This document shows, in pieces, positions 24,440 through 35,330 of a DNA stretch of 64,000 bases. The position numbers and the translations under genes are program-made. Each line of letters opens with the position of its first letter. The first letter of the stretch is position 1. The notes under the pieces were generated by a model. It was not told the origin of the DNA. It saw only the letters and a program-made list of their open reading frames with translations, and did not search any database. The DNA lies in the NCBI RefSeq assembly GCF_040712315.1, contig NC_134015.1, positions 12,172,945 to 12,236,944 on the forward strand. The letters are read 5' to 3'. This DNA comes from Castanea sativa. Taxonomy: Eukaryota > Streptophyta > Magnoliopsida > Fagales > Fagaceae.

Positions 24440-26290
24440 GCCTATGTTTGTTTCTAGTGTCATATGTTTTTGTTCACAACCAGTCACAAGTCCGAGAAAT
24501 GGTGAAGGATTGTAGTAGGTTGATGGTCAATATAAAATTTAGTCACTCTATTATGAACGAACTCATAATAGATAATCATTAGGGTGTCCCTACTAGCAAC
24601 ATGTTGCATCAAACCCCAAATGCAATGAAAAGTTGGAATCAATTAGCTAAGGTATACCCTATAAGTGATGTGCTTCATTAGCGCTTGGGTGAGGTGACAA
24701 ATGGGCAGGATTTCCCGCACTTTGATCAATGGATGCAGGTAAAGAAGTTAGTCCAAGAGAGAATACATGTGGTCAACTCTACCTAATTTGTTGAAGATCA
24801 ATATCCAATTCAAAATTTGGGGACTAAGGCTTTGTCGCTGTTGTATATTGATACAATTTTAAAAAATTTAAATTTTTATTTGAAACTAGCGAAATTATAA
24901 GGTTTAATGTGAAAAAATCTTAAACTTTGTTTGAAACTTTTGAAATTATAGATTTAATTTTATACTATACCCATAAAATATAGGGTTTAAAATATAATCC
25001 ACCATTTTTTTTTTCTTGATTATTTTTTCCCCTCTTCTCTCTCTTTTGTAAGTAACTTAATTCTTTTCCACTAATGGCACTAGAAGAGTAACATGAGTTT
25101 GGTTTGTGCAAAATGATTCTTCATCAAACTTATGAGTTCTTTTATGGGAGACTTCGATAAATTTATGTTCGAGAGCACAGACTAATTCTAATGGGATATT
25201 CGCACGAAGACACTATGTGTGAGACAAGATTTCACACCAAAAGGATGGGCTCTGCTACTGCCTGACTCAATAGGACTTTTTAAGGTACAAATCAACCAAT
25301 GAGGGTGAGAAAATAAGAATCAAATCAAGTACACAAGTAATCAAATAATAAATATTAGACAATAGAACTCACTTGATATTATAATAGCACAAGATCAATG
25401 TCACTTGATTACAATAGAATACAAACTTAAATTGGTAAGATTATATTACAATTAATCCTACTTCTAAAAGTTAAGTTACAAGCCTACTCCTAGATAATTC
25501 ATGCAAGGTGGTGCACACTTGTAAGTATGAAGTTATCATTCCATTGATAGGAAATAATCACTCTTGAATCTTGATAGAGGATTACATTATTGTTGGAGAG
25601 ACCTTTACTTGTAGACTTCCAAGTTCCAATTTTCACTAATACGCAATGGGTGGTGGTTACTTTTAGCCCATAACTACCCACAAATCAAGGAGAGGTTGAT
25701 TTATGTGTAGGAAATAACTATCATATGTGTATGAAATAACTATCATTAATTTGTGTATGAAATAACTACTACTTACAACTGTCATTTTTTGCCAATTTAT
25801 TTAATATATGACATAAATGAAAACTATTATTTTGTTTAATTAATTTTAATTTTATATAAACACTTACTAACTATATTTCTTTATCTATTTCCCATTAGGT
25901 AAATTGAAATTAAATATTGATGGTAACTTCAAAGGTAATCTTTTACCCCTCAAGTGGTTAAAAGTGTAATTCAAGACGTCTTTTTGTGTGTTTCTCAAAA
26001 AGACCATTACGATAATTGATTAATGTGATTTGCTATGAATGTTGGACATACCTAATCTGTTATGATTTGTGTGAGAGTTTAAGAATTTAAAATAGTTTAG
26101 TGGCCATAAGTTTTCTATTTTGCCTTTTAAATTTCTTACCTCTAATATGTTGATTCTCTTTGGTGTGATGTTTTGGTTCATGATTGTAGTAGAAGGTTAA
26201 TGAAATACTATTGTATCTAAAAAATAAAAAATAAAAAATCTTTGTGCTCGTAAAGTAGTAGAATTTTGTGGCACTTTATTGAATAATTAC
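24440..26290. other. Intergenic stretch, nothing recognised
   Basis: The region has a few longer GC-richer blocks (24470-24800) that read like decayed coding DNA, but every frame is full of stops and I could not place them. It directly abuts the family B element. Confidence 0.4.
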
Positions 26291-27044
26291 TGTAAGTGCA
26301 CAATTGCACCTGGACCCAAGAACAGTTACGGGCTCAGGCCCAATGAGCCTTAAACAATATGAATTTGTAGAGTGTGGGCTTGAAACTCAGGTTAGAAGTA
26401 TGTGAGGATTAAATGACAAGCCAAAGATTGCAAACACTCAAAAAATAATGGAGAATATTGTAAATCAACCTCCTCGGATGTAAGCCAAGAGTTGTTATTA
26501 TATTATCCTTTTCCCTTTTTTCTTTTCCTTTTCTATTACAAAGAAGTTCCCCCTCCCCTTTTGTGTTCTAGGTTGCCCCTTAAATACTCCTCTTTTTGAT
26601 ACTTTGTACACGTGTTGTCCCATCTCCCCCTTAGCCTAGATATTTCTTTTCTCAGTGCCTTTGAATAGTAACCAGAAGTTTCCCTTCCACTGTTCAGGTG
26701 TCACTTCCCCATTAATGCGGCCAGGGTGGTAGGTGCAGGGTCTTTAATGCGGATGTGGCAGCCTTTATCCTTGGTATTTCTCTAGCATCGATGCTTCTAG
26801 GACATTCAAGGGTTCACCCCCTTTTACCATTGGTCTTCATCGTGTCATTCCCTAACCTTTACAATGAAGTCCCGGAATCTCCGATGTCCGTCCGAGGGGA
26901 AAAATCATCCTCGGCTATACCCTCGGATCCTCGGCGAATGGGCCGACCCGTAGTACTACCAAGTTCTAAACCCAGGAGCAGGTCGGCCTTCCTTAGCATG
27001 GCCCAGAGGCCCATATACCCATCAGGATCTTTTTACTCCCCACA
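26291..27044 (-). repeat. 3' LTR of family B element
   Basis: The - strand copy runs TGTGGGGAGT...GTGCACTTACA. A TATTTAAG box (about 26578-26585) is the likely core promoter. The LTR is rich in CCGAGGA/TCCTCGG motifs (for example about 26461 and 26910-26940). A purine-rich GAGGGG tract at 27049-27056 lies just upstream in element orientation. Confidence 0.92.
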
Positions 27045-27553
27045 ATAGCCCCTCAAAACTCTAATTTTCAACGTCCGAGGAGAAAAAATAGGGTTTTGAT
27101 CTGACGAGAACTTACTCCACACACTTTGTGAGTTACGGCACGTGTGGAAATCATTTCGCATCCCAGAAGATGCCACTTGGCGGTTTTATTTTCAAAAACG
27201 CGCGCATTTATTATTGTAAGTTACACTTTGTCTCCCACATTCAACGGTGAGATGGGCATCGAACGGTCCTCGCTACTCCACGAAACTTTAGGCGGGACAA
27301 ATATAATTTTGAGGCCGCCTCTTCGCACGTCGTGACGCTGCGGGAACCTGCGCCTTCATTTAATTCCTCAGGGGCTAATCCCATCAAAACATCAACCATC
27401 ATACCTTACCTGCAGAAAACCGTGGAAATTTGCACACCTTCAACCTTGTAAGTTCTTGCTCTTTCTATTCTTAACCTTTTCTCCTCGGCCTTTGTCCTCA
27501 GCTGTCACTACAAACATTCTCCCTCTTAGAGTTTAATCTCTCGTTCCTCTGTA

Positions 27554-30094
27554 ATGGGAAGATTCAAGTGTCTAGTTGATACCGCCGCTGGGATGGAAGG
27601 CTTTAGGGCCAAGTATCGCATTCCCAGCGACGTAGGTCTAAAGTATTGTCCGGCGGAAGTAGTGGCCGATTCTAGGAAAGATGGAGAGGTTATCATCCCA
27701 ATGATAGCCTTTATAGAGGGTGGGATGACCCTCCCAATGAAACCTGTAACTAGGGAGTACCTTCGCAACCACCGGTTGTGCCCCGACCAGTGCCTCCCAA
27801 ACGTTTTTAGAGTTTTGGGTAGTGTCGATGCTCTAAATGAGCAAATGGGTCTGAACCTTACCTGGCACGATGTCGTCTTTCTGTATGAGTCCCATAAACT
27901 TTCCAACGTAGGTTACTACATTAAGTCCCGTTCTAGTGTCGTTAGGTTAATCTCCTGTCTGCCCAAATCCAACAAAGGCATGAAGGACGACCACCTGATC
28001 GTCTCTGGGAACTGGCACGACGGCTTACACTGCCCAGTTGAGTGGGGGGATCCAGGTGCAATGCCGTAGGATTAATCTCCCCATAACACAACTTCCTATA
28101 ACACACACAGAAATGCGTATTCATACTTACTTAAACTTATTAAATATCTGTGTGAATCTGACCAGGTTTGTTTGTTTTGATGTCTTTTTTGCAGATAAGC
28201 AACACGTGCGTCCTCGTTTGAGTCACTGTAACATCGCGGACCTAAACCGAGTACTTCGCTCCGAGGTGTTCGTTAGCGAAGACTTACAACTCCGGGCTGC
28301 TCATCTCATTCTGGGGTACACTCCCATTTCCTCGGACTTCCAGGAGATAGAAAACGCCATAGTTGCGGGTGACCGAAGACGAAGGAAGATAAACGTAGCC
28401 CGGCCTCGCTTTCTAGACGACCGCGACCTCCCGGACGCCCCTAACACCGTTTTGTACAACTAGCTTATAGCAGCAATTCCCCTCGCCGTGCACTCACAGG
28501 CAACTGTCGTTCCAGAAGAACGGGTGTCTTCTTCGCATACACTAGACGACGAGATAGATCAATTCCATTTCGAAGACACCAAGAGACCTCGCGGGAATCA
28601 GTTTGTTGTACTTTCCGACGAGGAGGAAGAAGCCACCGAGGCCTCTGGAATTGCAGGGTTTGTGGTTGCCCTATCCGAGGACGAATCTAAGGAAGATATG
28701 GGCAGGATGCAGGGTCTCCTTACCAATAGAGCTGCGAAGGTTGTGGAGAAGAAGACGGGGACGTCCCAAGTTCCCCCATCTTTACCACCTCCCCCTCCTC
28801 CAGCTGAGCCAAAACCTCTAGCCGAGGATCCCAAGAAGAAGAGAAAGGGGGATACTGAGGGGACGATCAGTAAGGACCCCAAGAAACCAAGGCAACAACT
28901 CCCACCGGTTCAGCAGAAGAAGCTGGACAAAGGCAAGGGTAGGGCCCGCTCAGTTGAAAGCGGGGAAATCGGGGACGAGGCTGAAGTGCGCCGAGCACCG
29001 ACCACCTGGTCCTCCGAATTAAGACTGGACGGCGCACCCATCTCCTGCCAATCCAGTATAAGGGCGGTTCAACAAGGTCATGCCCACCACTTGGCCGAAG
29101 CGTTGGAGCGCCCTCTCCTGTTGCCCAAGGACATGGAGACCTTGGAAAAAATGAGCCAGCCGCAACTATTCCTCTCTTTAAAAAGGGATTTAGCGCTGGT
29201 AAGTTTACCCCTTTTTAGGAAGATTCCACATTTAACAATATTCATAAGTTTGTTTACTATTCCTAATTCCATCACACTTTGTTACAGGCCATTCAGGAGG
29301 TCTTTGCAGCCGAGAAATTTATAGAAGATACTCGGAAGAAGGCCAGGACTGAGATGGAGATTAGGCTGGAGACAGAGAAGACCCTGGGCACAGCCCTTGT
29401 TGAGAACGAAAAGCTTACCTCGGAGGTGGCTGAGCTGAGGAGAGAGAAAAATGGGGTCGAGTCAAACTTGAAGACTATGAAGACCCAGATAGAAGCGCAG
29501 CGCAAGCTCCTCCGCGAAAGAGATGAAGAGCTTTCCCAAACCCAAAGGGAGTGCTCGGATCTGAAAAAGGAACTGACGCTGATGAAGGAAGAAGCCAGCT
29601 CATTCCAACTCTCTCTACAAACTGCCAAGCAGGCGAGTTTCGAGGAAGGGGTAGCAACCACTGAGGAGCAACTGACAGAGGAGTTCGCGGCTTTGTGCCG
29701 AGAATACTGTCAAAAAGTCTGGGGGGAAGCTTTAAACGTAGCAGGAGTTCCTCAATCTTCGGATCTGAGGAAGTCCGAGAACGTTTGGCTTCCCCTGGAA
29801 ATACAGGAGATTGAAGAGGCTCCTGCTGCTACTCCTACCCCTGAGACAACTCTTCCTACTCTTCCTCCCATGGTCCCGAAGCTAATTCCAGATCCTACAG
29901 AACCTTCGGGTTCCAATAAAGACAAGGAAGGAGGCGGAGATGCCGAGAAGGGACTGAGCCAAGCCATGGAGTCCAATGTCCCTCCAACGAAAGTAGCAGA
30001 CAAAGAAAAAAAGGTTCTGTCTCCTTTTGAGTTGGAGTTGAAAGAGACAGAGGGAACCAGCACTTCTCAGCAAGATCCTCCTCCAAAAGCTTAG
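27554..30094 (+). CDS. Antisense spliced gene, Transposase_28-like plus coiled coil
   Basis: There are three exons, 27554-28055, 28195-29198 and 29288-30094, joined by GT-AG introns of 139 and 89 bp. Both junctions keep the frame, giving 771 codons. One in-frame TAG at 28461-28463 (codon 257) breaks it. The N-terminal ~250 codons (motifs LPMKPVTREYLR, LTWHDVVFLYE, SNVGYYIKSR) resemble the 'putative gypsy type transposon' domain (PF04195). A charged, proline-rich linker follows, then a long coiled coil from about codon 505 (heptad-like L/E/K pattern, 29290-29640) and an acidic tail. It runs opposite to gag-pol and converges on pol across a tandem array. Role unknown; a protein needed by the element, or a captured passenger, are both possible. 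Confidence 0.75.
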
Positions 30095-30584
30095 GACTTA
30101 GCTTAGGGCTTCTATTTCTCCATGTTCAGCCTTTATATGTAATGCATACCCAAATGATTAATGAAGAACAACTTTATTTGATTTTTACTCGTGTTGCATT
30201 TGTTTTTACTTTATTCTTTTTATATTTATCGCGAAAGTTTCCTATTAATACATAACAAAAGTCTCTTGGAGTAAACAAATCTAACTCCCAGGATTGCACA
30301 ATCACAACTTCCCCATAATCATACGCACATTATTAAAGATTTAACAACAGGTGATATGATTGAGATATTTAAACAATGCCTTTGATTAAAAAAGAAGAGA
30401 AGACCTCGTAAAACGATTAGACTCTTGTAATGTACAGCGTCTTTTCTAGTAGGATGTAAGGTCCGAGGACCATTCCTTACGCAAATTTGCATAACACTTA
30501 AAAATATAAAACTTAGGATCCAAGTTAGTAAACAGCAACGCATTAGCACCCAGACATAATAAGAAGTTAACTTTGATCAAAGTC

Positions 30585-31402
30585 GTGGTCCGAAGATAAG
30601 ACTTAACCAATTTTTCGTTTGATTCTTAAAAATTGTAACTTCAAAGGTTAATTTTCCCAAAGCAGTAGGTCCAAAGACCCGGCATAACTAAGGTTCTGTT
30701 TAACAAATGACAAGACATCAATTCCCACAAGGTTTGTGGTCCGAGGACTACACTTAACCAAGTTTCTGTTTGATTCTTAAAAATGATAATTTCAAATGTT
30801 AATTTTCCCAAAGCAGGAGGTCCGAAGACCCGGCATAACTAAGGTTCTGTTTAACAAATGACTAGACATCAATTTCCACAAGGTTTGTGGTCCGAGGACT
30901 GCACTTAACCAAGTTTCTGTTTGATTCTTAAAAATGATAATTCCAAATGTTAATTTTCCCAAAGCAGGAGGTCCGAAGACTCGGCATAACTAAGGTTCTG
31001 TTTAACAAATGACAAGACATCAATTTCCACAAGTTTTCTGGTCCGAGGACTGCACTTAACCAAGTTTCTGTTTGATTCTTAAAAATGATAATTCCAAATG
31101 TTAATTTTCCCAAAGCAGGAGGTCCGAAGACCCGGCATAACTAAGGTTCTGTTTAACAAATGACAAGACATCAATTTCCACAAGGTTTGTGGTCCGAGGA
31201 CTGCACTTAACCAAGTTTCTGTTTGATTCTTAAAAATGATAATTTCAAATGTTAATTTTCCCAAAGCAGGAGGTCCGAAGACCCGGCATAACTAAGGTTC
31301 TGTTTAACAAATGACAAGACATCAATTTCCACAAGGTTTGTGGTCCGAGGACTGCACTTAACCAAGTTTCTGTTTGATTCTTAAAAATGATGATTTCAAA
31401 TG
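30585..31402. repeat. 151-bp tandem array (about 5.4 units)
   Basis: Units begin at 30585, 30736, 30887, 31038, 31189 and 31340, exactly 151 bp apart. The first is the most diverged and the last is partial. Each has a GTCCGAGGAC-type and a GTCCGAAGAC-type motif about 80 bp apart. The array lies between the 3' ends of pol and the antisense gene. 3' untranslated tandem repeats of this sort are known from Tat/Ogre-type elements and can seed satellites. Confidence 0.95.
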
Positions 31403-31451
31403 ACAGAGCTACTCATGACTTTGGAATGTCAACTAACAAAAGCACATTTCA

Positions 31452-34400
31452 TTAATAGTAATACCTTCTAAGATTATTTACATTCCATGGACGTGGTACA
31501 ATTCTTTCGTCTAGGTCAACTAACCTATACGACCCTATGCCGGCTACTGAAACAATGCGATAGGGGCCTTCCCAGTTGGGTCCCAACTTACCCCAAGCTG
31601 GGTTCTTAGAAGTGCCTACAACTTTCCTTAGTACAAGATCACCTGGCGCGAGTGGTCTTAGTTTCACGTGGGCATCATACCCTCGTTTTAGCTTCTGTTG
31701 ATAATAAGCCATTTGGACCATAGCTGCCTCACGCCGTTCCTCAAGTAAATCAAGATCCTTTTCTAGGAGTCCTTTATTATTCTCTGGGCTAAAAGAACTC
31801 GTCTTTAGGGTAGGAAAACCAGATTCCAGTGGTATCACCGCCTCAGCTCCATAAGTCATTGAGAATGGCGTTTCTCCAGTGGACCTGCGCGGTGTGGTCC
31901 GATACGTCCACAGAACATGAGGGAGCTCTTCTACCCATCTACCTTTCGCATCGTCCAACCTCTTCTTGAGCCCGTTGACTATGACCTTGTTAACGGCCTC
32001 GGCTTGTCCATTTCCTTGAGGATAAACTGGGGTGGAATATCTATTTATGATACCCATGTCACCACAATACTTCCTAAAAGCCTTACTATCGAACTGGACA
32101 CCATTGTCTGAGATGAGTGTGTGTGGTATTCCGAATCTAGTGACGATGTTTTTCCAGACGAACTTCTTGGAGTCAACATCTCTAATATTTGCCAAGGGCT
32201 CGGCCTCAACCCACTTGGTGAAATAGTCTGTTCCCACGAGAAGCCATCTTTTGTTTCCAGCAGCCCTCGGAAATGGCCCTACAATGTCCAAGCCCCATTG
32301 TGCGAAAGGCCAAGGACTGGAGAGAGGGTTGAGAACCCCTCCAGGTTGGTGAATATTAGGGGCGAACCTCTGACATTGATCACATTTTCTGGCATAGTCC
32401 TGAGCCTCCCTCTGCATATTGGGCCACCAATAACCCTGAGTCAGGGCTCTATGGGCTAAGGACCTTCCCCCAGTGTGGCTCCCACAAATTCCCTCATGCA
32501 GTTCCTCCAGTAATGCGTCTGTTGATTCAGGGTGCACACACAACAAGTACGGTCCTGAAAAGGATCGTTTGTATAGCTTCTGGTCCTCGGACAACCAGAA
32601 ACGCGGCGCCTTTCGACGTATCTTTTCTGCTTCAGCCCTGTCCCCGGAAAGGATGTCATTCTTAAGAAAGGATACGATCGAGTCCATCCAGCTAGGTCCA
32701 GGCCTTATTAGATGGATGCGGGGTGCGTCGGCAATGACAACAGAGGGTTTTAGTAAATCCTCAACGAGGATAACCCTAGGTAAACCTTGAGCCGAGGTAG
32801 TTACCAGCGTGGCTAAGGAGTCTGCATGGGTGTTCCCGCTCCGAGAGATATGGGTTAAGGCGAAGGAACCAAACTCAATTTGCTGGCGTTTGATCTGGGC
32901 CAGATATTCCTGCATTCTGGGGTCTCTAGCCTCCATGGTCCCCATGACCTGGCCGACCACCAGTTGAGAGTCCGAGAAGACATGGACTTCCTTACCACCC
33001 ATCTTACGTACCATCTGTATGCCTACCAAGACTGCTTCATACTCGGCCTCATTGTTAGTAGCTGAGAAGGCCAATCTTAAAGATTTTTCAAAGACAATTC
33101 CTTCAGGGGACATTAGAACGAGTCCAATACCAGACCCTCTCTGATTAGCACCCCCATCCACATACACTTCCCAAATCGGAGACACCGCAACTGTGATTGC
33201 CTCAACTGATTTTTCACCCATGTGGGCCCCTTTCAGAGTTTCTTCCAGCAATGGCTCGGCAAATTCCGCCACCAGGTCAGCGAGGACCTGGCCCTTCACC
33301 GAGGTGCGAGGCTTGTATTTAACATCAAAAGCCCCCAGGATGGTCCCCCACTTTGCCACCCTTCCTGAGTAGTCGGCGCTACGCAGCACTGCCTTGAGGG
33401 GCAACTGAGTCAGAACAACCACCGTGTGAGACTGAAAATAATGGGGAAGCTTTCGCGTGGCATGAACCACGGCCAGGAGCGCTTTCTCTAAAGGTTGATA
33501 ACGCACTTCGGCATCACCTAAAGACTTACTAACATAATATACCGGTCTTTGCACCCCGTCATCATCTCTTATCAGGACCAGGCTGACCGCGTGGACGGCC
33601 ACTGCCAGGTAAGCAAACAAAATCTCATGTGCCTTCGGACGAGACAGAATAGGTGGCCGAGAAAGATATTGCTTGAGCCGTTGAAAAGCTAACTCGCAGT
33701 CCTCAGTCCATTGAAATCCTTTCCACTTATTCAACAGTTGGAAGAAAGGGCGACACCGGTCAGCCGACCGAGATATGAATCTATTCAAGGCAGCAATCAT
33801 TCCCATTAACTTCTGGATTTCTTTTGGGTTCCGAGGAGACTGCAAGTCCTGAATAGCCTTGACCTGCACCGGATTTACCTCTATGCCTCTATGAGTAATC
33901 ATATATCCCAAGAACTTTCCCGACCCCACGCCGAAAGAGCACTTTGAGGCATTGAGGCGCAACTTGTACTTTCTCAGTATCTGAAAAGTGTCGGCCAAAT
34001 CTTTCACGTGTGAGGATATTGCTTTGCTTTTCACCACCATATCGTCAACATATACCTCAATGGTTTTCCCCATTTGCTGTTCGAACATTCTGGTCATCAT
34101 TCTTTGATAGGTAGCCCCAGCATTCTTTAAGCCGAATGGCATGACCTTATAATGATAATTCCCCGTCGGTGTTATGAAGGCAGTTTTCTCCTGGTCCTCT
34201 AATGCTAAGGGAATCTGGTGGTAACCCTGGAAGGCGTCCAAAAAACTCATCCGAGGATGTCCGACAGTGGCATCCACCAGTTGATCAATACGTGGCATTG
34301 GGAACGAATCTTTAGGACAAACCTTGTTCAGATCAGTGAAGTCCACACATACCCTCCACGTTCCATTCTTCTTTTTCACAACAACCGTATGGGCCAACCA

Positions 34401-34739
34401 CTCGGGGTAGAAAACCTCTTTGATAGCACCAGCCCTTTTAAGCTTAAGAACCTCTTCCTTCACAGCCTCGGAATGTTCCATGGAGGATCGCCGAGGTGGC
34501 TGCCTTCTAGGAACGATAGCTGGATTGACATTTAAGTGATGACAAATGAAGCTCGGATCAACGCCTGGAGCTTCATAAGGATCCCACGCAAAAACATCAA
34601 CATTGTCCTTCAAGAATTCTAACAATTCCATCTTCTCTTGGTGTGGCAAAAGTACACCGACTTGGAAGAACCTCTCTGGGTCATCGGCTACTGGAAACTT
34701 CTCCAACCCCTCACAATATGTCTCCTCCCCTGTCACCAT
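31452..34739 (-). CDS. Family B pol: reverse transcriptase, RNase H, integrase
   Basis: A continuous 1095-residue frame copies the RNA into DNA and inserts it. RT (about residues 100-300) has VVVKKKNGTWR, the FLDAFQGYHQI segment and the catalytic YVDD. RNase H (about 525-650) has YVDGGAN, NNEAEYEA, SDSQLV and HADSLA, the D-E-D-D set. Integrase starts with an intact H-H-C-C zinc finger (HEGICGSH, CDQCQ), then WGLDIVGP, SDNGVQF and GQAEAVNK for D-D-E. The C-terminus has the GPY-type LGPNWEGPYRI segment and no chromodomain. An in-frame TAG at 34767 separates it from protease; the displayed start is simply the first ATG after that stop. All catalytic residues I can see are present. Confidence 0.95.
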   Translation of the reverse strand: MVTGEETYCEGLEKFPVADDPERFFQVGVLLPHQEKMELLEFLKDNVDVFAWDPYEAPGVDPSFICHHLNVNPAIVPRRQPPRRSSMEHSEAVKEEVLKLKRAGAIKEVFYPEWLAHTVVVKKKNGTWRVCVDFTDLNKVCPKDSFPMPRIDQLVDATVGHPRMSFLDAFQGYHQIPLALEDQEKTAFITPTGNYHYKVMPFGLKNAGATYQRMMTRMFEQQMGKTIEVYVDDMVVKSKAISSHVKDLADTFQILRKYKLRLNASKCSFGVGSGKFLGYMITHRGIEVNPVQVKAIQDLQSPRNPKEIQKLMGMIAALNRFISRSADRCRPFFQLLNKWKGFQWTEDCELAFQRLKQYLSRPPILSRPKAHEILFAYLAVAVHAVSLVLIRDDDGVQRPVYYVSKSLGDAEVRYQPLEKALLAVVHATRKLPHYFQSHTVVVLTQLPLKAVLRSADYSGRVAKWGTILGAFDVKYKPRTSVKGQVLADLVAEFAEPLLEETLKGAHMGEKSVEAITVAVSPIWEVYVDGGANQRGSGIGLVLMSPEGIVFEKSLRLAFSATNNEAEYEAVLVGIQMVRKMGGKEVHVFSDSQLVVGQVMGTMEARDPRMQEYLAQIKRQQIEFGSFALTHISRSGNTHADSLATLVTTSAQGLPRVILVEDLLKPSVVIADAPRIHLIRPGPSWMDSIVSFLKNDILSGDRAEAEKIRRKAPRFWLSEDQKLYKRSFSGPYLLCVHPESTDALLEELHEGICGSHTGGRSLAHRALTQGYWWPNMQREAQDYARKCDQCQRFAPNIHQPGGVLNPLSSPWPFAQWGLDIVGPFPRAAGNKRWLLVGTDYFTKWVEAEPLANIRDVDSKKFVWKNIVTRFGIPHTLISDNGVQFDSKAFRKYCGDMGIINRYSTPVYPQGNGQAEAVNKVIVNGLKKRLDDAKGRWVEELPHVLWTYRTTPRRSTGETPFSMTYGAEAVIPLESGFPTLKTSSFSPENNKGLLEKDLDLLEERREAAMVQMAYYQQKLKRGYDAHVKLRPLAPGDLVLRKVVGTSKNPAWGKLGPNWEGPYRIVSVAGIGSYRLVDLDERIVPRPWNVNNLRRYYY

Positions 34740-34766
34740 CCCAGATGAACCGGGAGCAGTTAATTG

Positions 34767-35330
34767 CTATAATTCCTTAGTGATTAGGGCCGAAGATTCG
34801 GCCTCCGTCTGATGCAGGACAGCAGCCGATATGCACTGCCTGGCCACCGATTGGCTGCCGAGGACCTCTTCAACATATTCCCCTGAGGGAAATTTAACTT
34901 TAACATGCAAGGTAGAGGAGACAGCTCCAAGAGCGTGCAGCCATGGCCTGGCAAGGATGGCTGTATACGGAGAGTACGCGTCAACCACAATAAAGTCCAC
35001 CTCAACCGTTTCTGAGCCGGATTGAACGGGCAAACGAATTTGTCCCTTCGGCACAACGGCTCTCCCTTCAAAACTTATGAGCGGCGAATCATAAGGAGTA
35101 AGATCTTCCAACCTCAACCTTAACCCCTTGAATAGATCAGGGTACATGATATCTGCACCGCTGCCCTGGTCTATCATCACCCTTCTCACATCATAGTTCC
35201 CTATCCTGAGGGTGACCATAAGAGCATCATCATGGGGCTGAATAGTCCTTACCTTATCCTCCTCGGAGAAACCTAGGACGGGCAAGGTGCCTTCAACCTC
35301 TTCGGCCTGCTACCCACATCCTCGGCCTAA
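34767..35330 (-). CDS. Family B aspartic protease segment
   Basis: The segment contains MIDQGSGADIMYP, a retropepsin-type D-x-G active site in the DQGS variant usual for plant gypsy elements, and an AILARPWLHALGA segment matching the conserved C-terminal G/R-P-W block. The frame is offset from gag, so entry needs a frameshift or reflects an old indel near 35290-35330. It ends at a TAG (34767-34769) in frame with pol. No credible ATG opens it; it is expected to be part of a polyprotein. Confidence 0.85.

Noticed and set aside
32121..32459. Many + strand frames across 31900-36500
   Set aside because: Antisense shadows of the gag-pol frames on the - strand.
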